Below, one piece after another: positions 14,970 through 21,870 of a stretch of 29,924 bases of DNA. A model generated the notes under the pieces. That model saw only the letters and a list, made by a program, of their open reading frames with translations, had not been told where the DNA came from and did no database searches. A program made the translations under genes and the position numbers. This DNA comes from a bacterium. GTDB lineage: Bacteria > Planctomycetota > J058 > JAJDCP01. The DNA lies in the NCBI GenBank assembly GCA_030428695.1, contig JAUIEM010000072.1:1-29924 (forward strand), in the 5' to 3' direction. The stretch's first letter is position 1. Every line of letters begins with the position of its first letter.

Positions 14970-15728
14970 ATGACCCGACTCTGCCTGTTCTTGTGCCTGG
15001 CCCTGCCCGCCTTCGCCCAGGCCTCCCTCGACGACCTCTGGTCCCCCGAAGCCCGCGCGACGCTCGCCGAGCAGTGCGCGAAACGGGCGGACGCCAACGA
15101 CGGCCTCGCGAACAGCGTAGAGGTCCAGGGCCGCGAGCTGTTCGAGCTCGACTTCGCCCACATCGGCTGGTACCGCCGCCGCGCCGAGACCCTGCGGAAC
15201 GCGCTCGGCGCGCTGAGCGAAGTCGAGCTCGACCAGGAGGACCTCGCGCTCCTGCGCTCGGCGGCGCTGATCCTCGCGACCCCGGACGTCGCGCCGGATG
15301 ACCTGGGCGCCTTCGGGGAGCTCGTCATCGAGGTCCCGGTCGTCGTGGTCGAGGTCGCGCCCCCCGCGACGGAGCCGGATCCGGACGAGGAGTGGGTGCG
15401 GGCCCTCACGGACAGCGTGATGCAGGCGATCGCGGCCGGGCACAAGCACGTGCTCGAGCCGCTGCTCGCGGACGACCTGCGCGCGTCGGCGAGCGACGGG
15501 CAGGACCCCGTGCTCACCCTCGTCGACCATCCGCAGGGCTGGAACTTCGGGCTCTCCGATTTCACGTCGACGAACGATCGCTGCGTCTTCTCGCGCGACC
15601 GGGACGAGTGCGTGCTCAGCGGCAGCTTCACCTACACCCGCGACGGAAACGAGCGCTCCAGTGGGTTCCGCATCATGTTCCGCGAGACCCCGGACGGCTG
15701 GAAGATCACCTACATCGTGATCGACTGA
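14970..15728 (+). CDS. Secreted protein with NTF2-like C-terminal domain
   Basis: 252 residues. Signal peptide MTRLCLFLCLALPAFA, cleaved before Gln17. A helical domain (about 20-115) is followed by an acidic/Pro linker (VEVAPPATEPDPDEEW, near 130-145). The C-terminal domain (from about 146) begins with a helix (ALTDSVMQAIAAG) and ends in strands (CVLSGSFTYTRDG, FRIMFRETPDGWKITYIV). This pattern is typical of NTF2-like/SnoaL folds; no catalytic residues can be assigned. GGAGGAG about 8 bases before ATG 14970 fixes the start. Located in the periplasm. Function unknown. Confidence 0.65.
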   Translation: MTRLCLFLCLALPAFAQASLDDLWSPEARATLAEQCAKRADANDGLANSVEVQGRELFELDFAHIGWYRRRAETLRNALGALSEVELDQEDLALLRSAALILATPDVAPDDLGAFGELVIEVPVVVVEVAPPATEPDPDEEWVRALTDSVMQAIAAGHKHVLEPLLADDLRASASDGQDPVLTLVDHPQGWNFGLSDFTSTNDRCVFSRDRDECVLSGSFTYTRDGNERSSGFRIMFRETPDGWKITYIVID

Positions 15729-15755
15729 TCAGCCCGATCGTTGCGACGGGATCAG
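15725..15755. terminator. Bidirectional hairpin containing both stop codons
   Basis: CTGAT (15725-15729) pairs with ATCAG (15751-15755), and CCCG (15733-15736) with CGGG (15747-15750), around a short loop. The hairpin lies between two convergent genes and includes parts of both stop codons. Confidence 0.6.
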
Positions 15756-17122
15756 ATCTCGATGCCGCGGATCAGGTCGTGCTTGGTCAAGATGTTCAGC
15801 GAGCCGTCGGCCTGCCGGATCAGCACGGCGGGATTGTGCGGAGTCAAGAGCCGGGAGATGCTCGACACCGGCTCGTCGTAGTCGACGACCGGCAGCGGCT
15901 CGGCCATGATGCTGCGCACCTGGATGTCCTCGAGGTTCTCGCCCTGCAAGAGGAGCGGGACGATCTGATCCTCGCGCACGCTGCCGAGAATGGCGCCGTC
16001 GTCGAGGACCGGGAGCTGGCTGATCTCCTCGGCGCGCATCAGCTTGATACAGGCGAGCACGGACGACTCGGGGCTGACCGAGTACAGCTGGGAGGGCCCG
16101 TCGGTCTTGTGGCCGATCAGCTGCGCTCCGTTGAGCTCGACCATCGTGCCGAGCATGCCGTTGTCGCGCAGGTAGGTGTCGTTGAACACCTTGGTCAGGT
16201 AGCGCGAGCCCGAGTCGGGCAGGAGCGTGACGATCAGCGCGTTCTCGTCGCACTTCTTCGCGACCTCGAGCGCTCCCCAGACCGCCGCGCCGCCGGAGCC
16301 TCCGGTGAAGATCCCCTCGCGCCGGGCGAGGGCGCGGGCGGTCATGAAGCAGTCTTTGTCGGTGATGCGGATCACGTCGTCGAGCATCGACAGGTCCATC
16401 GTCGTGGGCAGGAAGTCCTCCCCGATCCCCTCGACGAGGTACGGGTGCACGTTCTCCTCGATCACCTCGCCCTTGTGGAACTTGTCCCAGTACAGCGAGC
16501 CGATCGGATCGACGCCGATCACCTGGACCGCCGGGTTCTGCTCCTTGAGGTAGCGCGCGATGCCGCTCAGGGTGCCGCCGGTGCCCATGCCCGCGACGAA
16601 GTGGGTGACCTTGCCCTCGGTCTGCTCCCAGATCTCGGGGCCGGTCGACTCATAGTGGGTCTGCGGGTTGCTCGGGTTCTTGTACTGGTTGGGGTAGTAG
16701 GAGTTCGGGATCTCCTCGCTCAGCCGCTGGGAGACCGAGTAGTAGCTGCGCGGATCCTCGGGCGCGACCGCGGTCGGGGTGACGACCACCTCGGCGCCGT
16801 AGGCGCGCAGGGCGGAGATCTTTTCCTGCGACATCTTGTCCGGCATCACGAAGATGCAGCGGTAGCCCTTCATCACCGCGGCGAGGGCGAGGCCGACGCC
16901 GGTGTTCCCGGAGGTGCCCTCGATGATCGTGCCGCCGGGGCTGATCAGGCCCTTTTTCTCCGCATCCTCGATCATCTTCAGGCCGATGCGGTCCTTGATG
17001 CTCGAGCCGGGGTTGAGGTACTCGAGCTTGCACAGCACCGTCGGCTTGAGCCCATGCGACAAGCGATTGAGCTTGACCAGAGGCGTGTTGCCGATCAGCT
17101 CCAGGACATTGTTGTAGTACAC
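15752..17122 (-). CDS. Cystathionine beta-synthase with C-terminal CBS domain pair
   Basis: 456 residues. The PLP-dependent fold-type II core has the Schiff-base Lys in NPGSSIKDRIG (Lys43), the phosphate/substrate loop GTSGNTG (69-75) and the PLP-phosphate loop GMGTGGT. The stretch LKMIEDAEKKG...GYRCIFVMPDKMSQEK follows eukaryotic-type CBS more closely than CysK. Two CBS modules (about 340-456, SVSPESSVLACIKLM and DYDEPVSSISRLL) probably bind an adenosyl ligand such as AdoMet. Reaction: serine + homocysteine to cystathionine, first step of reverse transsulfuration; an O-acetylserine sulfhydrylase activity cannot be excluded. There is no N-terminal heme segment. GTG 17122 is chosen because GGAG lies 7 bases upstream and the protein then starts at the usual point (YYNNVLELIGNTPLV). 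Confidence 0.92.
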   Translation of the reverse strand: MYYNNVLELIGNTPLVKLNRLSHGLKPTVLCKLEYLNPGSSIKDRIGLKMIEDAEKKGLISPGGTIIEGTSGNTGVGLALAAVMKGYRCIFVMPDKMSQEKISALRAYGAEVVVTPTAVAPEDPRSYYSVSQRLSEEIPNSYYPNQYKNPSNPQTHYESTGPEIWEQTEGKVTHFVAGMGTGGTLSGIARYLKEQNPAVQVIGVDPIGSLYWDKFHKGEVIEENVHPYLVEGIGEDFLPTTMDLSMLDDVIRITDKDCFMTARALARREGIFTGGSGGAAVWGALEVAKKCDENALIVTLLPDSGSRYLTKVFNDTYLRDNGMLGTMVELNGAQLIGHKTDGPSQLYSVSPESSVLACIKLMRAEEISQLPVLDDGAILGSVREDQIVPLLLQGENLEDIQVRSIMAEPLPVVDYDEPVSSISRLLTPHNPAVLIRQADGSLNILTKHDLIRGIEI

Positions 17123-17153
17123 CGATGATCTCCGCGGAGGTGGCTGGGCGGCT

Positions 17154-17182
17154 TTTTTCGCACAAATCGGGCTCCCCGTCAA
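17154..17182 (-). promoter_or_regulatory. Possible promoter of the cystathionine beta-synthase gene
   Basis: On the minus strand TTGACG (17182-17177), 17 bases, GAAAAA (17159-17154), about 32 bases above the GTG start. The -35 is good and the -10 weak. Confidence 0.4.
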
Positions 17183-17291
17183 TGGGCCGGGAATCGCGCC
17201 CCCTGACGGCGCCACCAGCTCTTGCTGCAGGCGGGGAAACGGCGCGCTGTCGGGGCTCTCGGGGTGGCCTCTGCAAAACGGTTTTTTGACC

Positions 17292-17325
17292 TTGAAGGCG
17301 CCGCGCTTGAGACGTATGGTATGAT
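17292..17325 (+). promoter_or_regulatory. Promoter of the small zinc-ribbon gene
   Basis: TTGAAG (17292-17297), 17 bases, TATGGT (17315-17320), with a second -10 candidate TATGAT overlapping it at 17320-17325. The leader of about 45 bases is unusually AT-rich for this window and carries AGGAGG at 17366-17371. Confidence 0.6.
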
Positions 17326-17375
17326 TTCCTGCTTAGCTCTTCTCATACGCTTGGATCTCGTCTCAGGAGGAGTGC

Positions 17376-17528
17376 ATGGTCTGCCACAAGTGCCATGGAG
17401 AGATGATCTATCAGTACGAGGTTCTGGAAAGGGACGTCCTGTTCACCCTGTGGGACTGTCCCCCACCCTGCGGGCAAAAATACCTTCAACGCACGTACCG
17501 CAAGCGCACCGTCGCCTCTCGCGCATGA
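17376..17528 (+). CDS. Small zinc-ribbon-like protein, 50 residues
   Basis: A short gene: ATG 17376 with a strong AGGAGG 4 bases upstream, stop TGA 17526-17528. Its four cysteines form two knuckles, C3-HK-C6 and C28-PPP-C32, with His4 and His7 close by, and the tail is strongly basic (YLQRTYRKRTVASR). This would bind one zinc as a rubredoxin/ribbon-like knuckle and may contact nucleic acid or protein. It has its own promoter and a terminator on each side of its transcription unit, and locally lower GC than neighbouring genes. All of this supports a real, separately expressed gene. I do not recognise a named family. Confidence 0.7.
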   Translation: MVCHKCHGEMIYQYEVLERDVLFTLWDCPPPCGQKYLQRTYRKRTVASRA

Positions 17529-17560
17529 CGTGATCCCCTGCTGATTTTTGCACCCACGAT

Positions 17561-17590
17561 CCGGCTCGGCCCCTCACGGGAACGAGCCGG
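17561..17590 (+). terminator. Terminator after the small zinc-ribbon gene
   Basis: CCGGCTCG (17561-17568) pairs perfectly with CGAGCCGG (17583-17590), followed by the T-rich TTCTCTTCTC. It lies 33 bases below the small gene's stop and 20 bases before the next ATG, so it would insulate the HAD gene or act in its leader. Confidence 0.65.
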
Positions 17591-17609
17591 TTCTCTTCTC
17601 CTGGACACC

Positions 17610-18422
17610 ATGCCCCCTCGCACCGTCATCCTCGACCTCGACGGCACCCTCCTCGACCCCCGCGGACGGCTCTCCTCGCGCAGCCTCCAGGCCCTCCAGG
17701 CGCTGGTGGCGCAGGACTGGCTCGTGTGCGTCGCGACGGGCCGCACGCTCCGCTCGGTCGAGCGGCTGCTCGGCGAGGTCGGGCTGAACGGGCCCTGGTT
17801 CTGCTGCGACGGCAGCCAGGTCTTCGATGCGCCGCGAGGAGGCATCGTCGACGAGCGCTTCCTGCCCGCCGAGGTCGTCGCGACCCTGCTGCGCGAGGCA
17901 CCGCCCAGCCTGTGCGCGCTGACCTTCGGCAAGGATGGCCGGGCCTACCGGCTGTTCGACGAGCGCGCCGCGCCGCTGCTCGCGCGGCTCCCCGGCATCG
18001 AGCGCGTCGACGCGCTGCCGCGCGAGCAGGTGTTCAAGCTGACCTTCATCTGCGAGGAGCCGGCGCGGGCCGCCCTGCTCGAGCAGCTCGCCGCCCGCGG
18101 CCTCGGCCGCCACAGCGTCGAGCTGACGCGGCTGGGGCTGTTCTCCGGCTTCCGCTGGTGGGCCGTAGACGCGGTCGCGGACGTGCGCGGCAAGGCCGCG
18201 GCGCTCGACTATCTGGAAGAGACGCGCGGCATCGCCTACAACGAGGTGATCGCGATCGGAGACGGCGAGAACGACGCGACCCTGCTCGAGGCCGCCGGCC
18301 TCGGGGTCGCGGTGGCCAACGCCGTCGAGACGGTGCGGGAAGCGGCCGACCGGGTGATCGGGCACCACGCCGACGACGGGGTCGCACAGTTCCTGGAGGA
18401 GCTCCTGGGCGATGCACGCTGA
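17610..18422 (+). CDS. Cof-type HAD-IIB family phosphatase
   Basis: 270 residues. Motif I ILDLDGTLLD gives nucleophile Asp9 and acid/base Asp11. Motif II is VATGRTL, the motif III Lys lies in the KAAAL region, and motif IV is IGDGENDATLL. The size and the large cap between motifs II and III fit the IIB (Cof/YbiV) class, which hydrolyses small sugar phosphates, pyridoxal phosphate or nucleotide phosphates. The exact substrate is unknown. No Shine-Dalgarno precedes ATG 17610; the start is set by motif I. Its last 11 bases overlap the next gene, so the two are co-translated. Confidence 0.88.
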   Translation: MPPRTVILDLDGTLLDPRGRLSSRSLQALQALVAQDWLVCVATGRTLRSVERLLGEVGLNGPWFCCDGSQVFDAPRGGIVDERFLPAEVVATLLREAPPSLCALTFGKDGRAYRLFDERAAPLLARLPGIERVDALPREQVFKLTFICEEPARAALLEQLAARGLGRHSVELTRLGLFSGFRWWAVDAVADVRGKAAALDYLEETRGIAYNEVIAIGDGENDATLLEAAGLGVAVANAVETVREAADRVIGHHADDGVAQFLEELLGDAR

Positions 18423-19299
18423 GTCGACGGCCCCGGGTCCCGCGGTCACCCGCCGCCTGAGCGCGGCGCGCATGGTCGAGGTGATGCACCCCTCCATCGC
18501 GCTGTCGCGGCGCTACTGCACCGACATCCACGTGCTGCTCGACCGGCCCGAGCCGACGCCGGTGCCGATCGCGGTCGCGCCGCCCCTGCCCGATCTCGGC
18601 ACCGACATCCTCTACAAGCTGCGCCCGACCCGGCTCGGCGAGCCGCCGGTCGAGACCATCGAGGGCATGCCGCTGCCCGTGCCGCGCTCGAGCATCCAGC
18701 CGGGGGCGATGCTGATCCAGCAGAACCTGCTCGACGCCGACCTGCGCGAGGCGAAGCTGTGCGGCGCCGACCTCAGCGGCGCGAACCTGTCCGGCGCGAA
18801 CCTGGCGGGAGCCGACCTCAGCGGCGCGCGGCTGCGCGGCACGGTGCTCGACGGGGCGATCCTGGTCGACGCCTGCCTCGACCGCTGCGACCTCAAGGAC
18901 GCGGTGATGCGGCGCGTCGACCTGCGGCGGGCGACGATCCGCGACGCGAACCTCGAGGGGGTGGCCCTCGACGAGGCGCGGCTGATGATGGTCGACCTGC
19001 GCGGCAGCGCGGTCGCCTACAGCCAGCTCGTCACCGTGCGGCTGCCGAAGCCGAGCAAGGAGCTCCTGAACAAGATCTGGAACTGGGACTTCATCCACGG
19101 CCAGCTCGCTCGCAAGGACCTGGTGGCCGCGGTGCGCGCCCGGCGCTATCCCTGGATCCACGGCATGCGCACCTTCCTGCACTGCTGGGGGGCGCCCCAC
19201 TGGAACCGGGGACGCAGCTACGTCGAGGACTTCGACCCGATCCCCCTGCGGGCGATCGTCGAGGAGGTGATGCGTTTCCTGATGGTCACCGTCGCCTGA
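18412..19299 (+). CDS. Pentapeptide-repeat protein
   Basis: 295 residues. A run of A(D/N)LxG-type pentapeptides covers about residues 101-205 (LLDADLREAKLCGADLSGANLSGANL onward, in groups), forming a right-handed beta-helix of about five coils. The N-terminal 100 residues are unrelated, and the C-terminal 90 contain an aromatic-rich segment (KIWNWDFIHGQ, YPWIHGMRTFLHCWGAPHWNRG) with several Trp and His. Pentapeptide proteins include gyrase-protecting DNA mimics, but this beta-helix is short and flanked by other domains, so that role is not supported. The start ATG is 11 bases inside the HAD gene, implying a shared transcript. No signal peptide. Function unknown. Confidence 0.8.
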   Translation: MHAESTAPGPAVTRRLSAARMVEVMHPSIALSRRYCTDIHVLLDRPEPTPVPIAVAPPLPDLGTDILYKLRPTRLGEPPVETIEGMPLPVPRSSIQPGAMLIQQNLLDADLREAKLCGADLSGANLSGANLAGADLSGARLRGTVLDGAILVDACLDRCDLKDAVMRRVDLRRATIRDANLEGVALDEARLMMVDLRGSAVAYSQLVTVRLPKPSKELLNKIWNWDFIHGQLARKDLVAAVRARRYPWIHGMRTFLHCWGAPHWNRGRSYVEDFDPIPLRAIVEEVMRFLMVTVA

Positions 19300-20205
19300 T
19301 CAGCGCAGGCTGAGATCCCGCGCCAGCCGCAGCCCGACCGTCGGCCCGGCGTGCTCCGGCGCGAAGCGTCCTCGCGCCGCCGCGCGGCAGAGCTCCGCCG
19401 GCGAGCCCCAGCTCCCGCCCCGGGCGACGCGCTCCGGTCCGCCCTCGTACAGGTCCTCGCACCACTCCCAGACGCCGCCGTGCATGCCGCGCAGCCCCCA
19501 CGGATTGGGTACGAGCGCGCCGACCGGACGCGGCGAGGGGAGCGCGCTCCGCGGACTTCCGGAGAGCGGGAAGCGCGCGTCGTGCGGCGCCCGCTCGGGG
19601 CGCATCGGCTCGCCCCACCAGAACGGCGTCGCGCTGCCGGCCCGGCAGGCGTACTCCCATTCCGCCTCGCGGGGCAGGCGGAAGCCGTCGCCGCCCTCGC
19701 GGTAGAACGGCGTCAGCCCCTGCTCGCGGGACAGGGCGTCGCAGTAGCTGCGCGCCGCCTCCCAGGAGACGCCCGCGACCGGCAGGTCGTCAGCGCCCGC
19801 GCCCGGCGGTTCCCCCATCCGCGCCCGCCAGGCGCCGCGCGTGACCGGCGTCGCCATCAGCAGGAAGTCGTCGACGGCCTGCTCGCGCAGCGTCTCGTCG
19901 GGCCAGCGGCCCCGCTCGCCGGGCGGAGACCCCGCGCGGAAGCGGCCGCCGCGGACGCGCACGAAGCCGCCGACGGTCAAGGTCTGGCCGCCACTCAGGG
20001 TCGGCGATGGGCCGAGGGTCGCTCCTCCGCTCAGGGTCGGCGACGGGCCGAGCGTCGCTCCCCCGCTCAGGGTCGGCGACGGACCGAGCGTCGCGCCTCC
20101 GCTCAGGGTCGGCGAGCCGCCGTCCGCGCCGGCGACCGGCGACCCGCAGGCCGAGCAGAAGCGCGCCCAGGTCGGGAGTTTCTGGCCGCAGCGTGTGCAG
20201 TACAT
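19300..20205 (-). CDS. Zinc-ribbon plus SUMF1/formylglycine-enzyme-like protein
   Basis: 301 residues in three parts. Residues 1-21 are a zinc ribbon (Cys3, Cys6, Cys17, Cys20; YCTRCGQ...FCSACGS). Residues 31-76 are a tandem repeat of SPTLSGGATLGP. Residues 80-301 are a SUMF1-type C-lectin-like domain (VRVRGGRFRAGSPPGE, PVAGVSWEAARSYCDAL, FRLPREAEWEYACR, GGVWEWCEDLY, RGGSW, GLRLAR). A true formylglycine-generating enzyme needs two active-site cysteines after RGGSW; only one (ELCRAA) is present, so sulfatase activation is unlikely and a binding or structural role is more probable. No signal peptide, so cytoplasmic. GGAGAG lies 4 bases before ATG 20205. It diverges from the HEPN-like gene through a shared promoter region. 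Confidence 0.83.
   Translation of the reverse strand: MYCTRCGQKLPTWARFCSACGSPVAGADGGSPTLSGGATLGPSPTLSGGATLGPSPTLSGGATLGPSPTLSGGQTLTVGGFVRVRGGRFRAGSPPGERGRWPDETLREQAVDDFLLMATPVTRGAWRARMGEPPGAGADDLPVAGVSWEAARSYCDALSREQGLTPFYREGGDGFRLPREAEWEYACRAGSATPFWWGEPMRPERAPHDARFPLSGSPRSALPSPRPVGALVPNPWGLRGMHGGVWEWCEDLYEGGPERVARGGSWGSPAELCRAAARGRFAPEHAGPTVGLRLARDLSLR
19978..20115 (-). repeat. 36-base in-frame tandem repeat, about 3.8 copies
   Basis: The unit encodes SPTLSGGATLGP (residues 31-42, 43-54, 55-66, then a partial copy 67-76 ending GGQTL). The copies are nearly identical at DNA level, so expansion is recent and copy number may vary. It forms a Ser/Gly/Thr linker between the zinc ribbon and the SUMF1-like domain. 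Confidence 0.85.
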
Positions 20206-20235
20206 CCGCTCTCCAGTGTCGGCGTCCTCCCTCGT

Positions 20236-20286
20236 AGCATACCGGCGCAGAGACTGCTTGCCATCGAGCGGGGGCGCGCGTAGCCT
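20236..20286. promoter_or_regulatory. Back-to-back promoters sharing one -35 (TTGCCAT)
   Basis: Plus strand: TTGCCA (20258-20263), 17 bases, TAGCCT (20281-20286), serving the HEPN-like gene. Minus strand: ATGGCA (20264-20259), 17 bases, TATGCT (20241-20236), serving the zinc-ribbon/SUMF1-like gene. The arrangement is the same as at 9700-9750. Confidence 0.6.
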
Positions 20287-20310
20287 GAGGCCATCGCGGG
20301 AGGGCACCTC

Positions 20311-21003
20311 ATGGCGGACTGGTCGACCTACACCGATGCGCAGAAGTCCGCCTGGAACTCGGTCAACCGCATCGAGGCGGCGGAGAAGGTCCTGGTGCCG
20401 GTGCTGCGCAAGGCGCTGAGCCAGCGGGCCCTGACCGAGGAGGGCAAGCAGGTCGTGCCGCCCGACTGCGAGACCCTGCTCGACGTCTTCACCAAGGACC
20501 ACTCGATCAACTTCATGCGCCTCGGCAACTTCCTGCGCCTCGGCGCGACCCTCGAGCGCTTCGTCCGCGAGTACTACATGGAGCGGCGGGGGATCAAGAA
20601 CCGCCAGCAGCTCCGCACCGTGCTCGGCGACCACTATCCGCCCTACATCTTCCGCAGCTTCTACAGCTCCAAGCAACACGAGCACCGGACGATCGTCGAC
20701 CTGTACCGCTCCGACCTGAGCATCGACCTGACCCAGAAGCCTGGCTTCTCCTCGGTGCAGGAGTACTTCATCCACCGCGCCCTCTACGTCCACAAGAACG
20801 GCCAGGTCGACCTCGAGTACCTCGAGCTGATCGAGGGGCTGCTCGGGAAGAAGGAGCGCCAGCGCATACACGACCTGGTCCTCGCGGTCGCCCCCGGCGA
20901 CGAGATCGAGGACGCCCACGCCTATTGGTTCGAGCCGATCGACAAGAACCTGTTGCACTACGTCGATCGCGCGACACGGTTTATCCTCGATCTGGAAAAG
21001 TAG
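20311..21003 (+). CDS. Probable HEPN-domain protein
   Basis: 230 residues, apparently all-helical, no signal peptide. Residues 151-172 read EYFIHRALYVHKNGQVDLEYLE, containing R156-x4-H161 followed by N-G-x-V and a downstream Tyr. This matches the Rx4-6H catalytic signature of HEPN RNases, where R-x4-H-N-x-G-x-V...Y is common in RiboL-PSP/Abi-like branches. The N-terminal 145 residues hold an amphipathic region rich in Arg/Tyr (MRLGNFLRLGATLERFVREYY). HEPN proteins often cut RNA in toxin-antitoxin or abortive-infection systems, but no antitoxin or nucleotidyltransferase partner is beside it, so the role is open. It starts 25 bases after a TTGCCA/TAGCCT promoter with GGGAGG in its leader. The ECF sigma gene follows 19 bases later and is probably co-transcribed. 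Confidence 0.55.
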   Translation: MADWSTYTDAQKSAWNSVNRIEAAEKVLVPVLRKALSQRALTEEGKQVVPPDCETLLDVFTKDHSINFMRLGNFLRLGATLERFVREYYMERRGIKNRQQLRTVLGDHYPPYIFRSFYSSKQHEHRTIVDLYRSDLSIDLTQKPGFSSVQEYFIHRALYVHKNGQVDLEYLELIEGLLGKKERQRIHDLVLAVAPGDEIEDAHAYWFEPIDKNLLHYVDRATRFILDLEK

Positions 21004-21022
21004 GCTGCCGATTCCCGGAAGG

Positions 21023-21679
21023 ATGGTCTCGCGCGGCCGTCAAGCATCGTGTAGGCTGGATGGAAAGGTGATTTTCCACGGAGGCAGACCGCTGGCTTCC
21101 AAGAAGCTCGAAGACCTGCTGGTCGAGCACAGCGACGCGTTGACCAGCTTCGTACGCAACAACGCCAGCCTGCTGGTGTTGCGCTACGAAGGCCTCGAGG
21201 ACATCGTGCAGGGCATCCACCTGCAGGCCCTCAAGGCCAGCGACAAGTTCGAATACCGCAGCGACAAGGAATTCTTCGGCTGGATGTACAACGTCGCGCG
21301 GCACTACCTGTACAACCGCACCGCCTACTGGAAGGCGCTGCGGCGCAACAGCGGCGGGTTGATCCGCATCTTCGAGACCGAGACCGACGGCTTCGACCCG
21401 GTCGACACCGGCACCAGCCCTTCGAGCATCGCGGCGCGCCGCGAACAGATCGTCTACCTCACCCAGGCACTGGCCCGCATCCGCACCCAGGACCGCGACC
21501 TGTTGAAGAAAGCCGCCTCCGGCACGAGCATCGAACAGCTCGCCGAAGAGCGCGGCGTCTCCTACGACGCGGTCAAGCAGGCTCGACTACGGGCGTTGAG
21601 CCGGCTGCGGAAGATGCACACGCTGATCCAGAGGGCCACTCTCAACAAAGCCGAACGCGATGCCTTCTCCCCGGCATGA
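21023..21679 (+). CDS. ECF-type RNA polymerase sigma factor
   Basis: 218 residues if ATG 21023 is used. Region 2 (about 30-100: LVLRYEGLEDIVQGIHLQAL...EFFGWMYNVARHYLYNR) and region 4 (about 145-195: LTQALARIRTQDRDLLKKAASGTSIEQLAEERGVSYDAVKQARLRALSRLR) are present, with no region 3, as in extracytoplasmic-function sigma factors. It would direct RNA polymerase to a stress or developmental regulon. The start is uncertain: GGAAGG abuts ATG 21023, while GTG 21068 and a CTG at 21092 (with GGAGG 7 bases before it) are in frame and closer to the domain. No anti-sigma gene follows; the only candidate partner is the HEPN-like protein upstream. Confidence 0.8.
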   Translation: MVSRGRQASCRLDGKVIFHGGRPLASKKLEDLLVEHSDALTSFVRNNASLLVLRYEGLEDIVQGIHLQALKASDKFEYRSDKEFFGWMYNVARHYLYNRTAYWKALRRNSGGLIRIFETETDGFDPVDTGTSPSSIAARREQIVYLTQALARIRTQDRDLLKKAASGTSIEQLAEERGVSYDAVKQARLRALSRLRKMHTLIQRATLNKAERDAFSPA

Positions 21680-21870
21680 CCTGAGGGGCGTCGCAAGGGG
21701 AGTTTTCCACACGGTTTCCGCCGCTCGGTGAAAGTCCGCGGAAAACGTGGGAAGGCGCCCTACACAGGGCAATCCAGGTGCCAAACCGACGGCGCCCCAC
21801 AGATTTTCCACACCTGACGCCGGTTGTGCAGGCCTTGACAAGGGTCTGTGAAGATGGTCCGCCTAGCTAG
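21680..21870. other. Non-coding stretch with two DnaA-box-like sites
   Basis: No gene is supported here. TTTTCCACA occurs at 21703-21711 and again at 21804-21812, same orientation, each matching the loose DnaA box TTWTNCACA. A variant TTTTCCACG lies before the sigma domain at 21072-21080. A small hairpin GCCCT-ACAC-AGGGC is at 21757-21770. The gap separates convergent genes, so it should also hold a transcription stop, but I see no strong one. Confidence 0.4.

Noticed and set aside
17222..17533. A 103-codon plus-strand frame over the small zinc-ribbon gene
   Set aside because: Its start lies above the promoter and it has no motif, while the overlapping 50-codon frame has a strong Shine-Dalgarno and paired cysteines.
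18412..19299. Qnr-like gyrase-protection protein
   Set aside because: The pentapeptide stretch is only about 100 residues and is flanked by long unrelated domains, unlike Qnr or MfpA.
19978..20115. Tandem 36-base units considered as a CRISPR array
   Set aside because: There are no spacers, the units are directly adjacent, in frame and encode a Ser/Gly/Thr linker inside a gene.
19300..20205. Formylglycine-generating enzyme (sulfatase activator)
   Set aside because: The paired active-site cysteines after RGGSW are not present; only one Cys is seen there, and no sulfatase gene is nearby.
21680..21870. Replication origin
   Set aside because: Only two DnaA-box-like sites are present, with no AT-rich unwinding region and no dnaA, dnaN, gyrB or parAB genes in the window.
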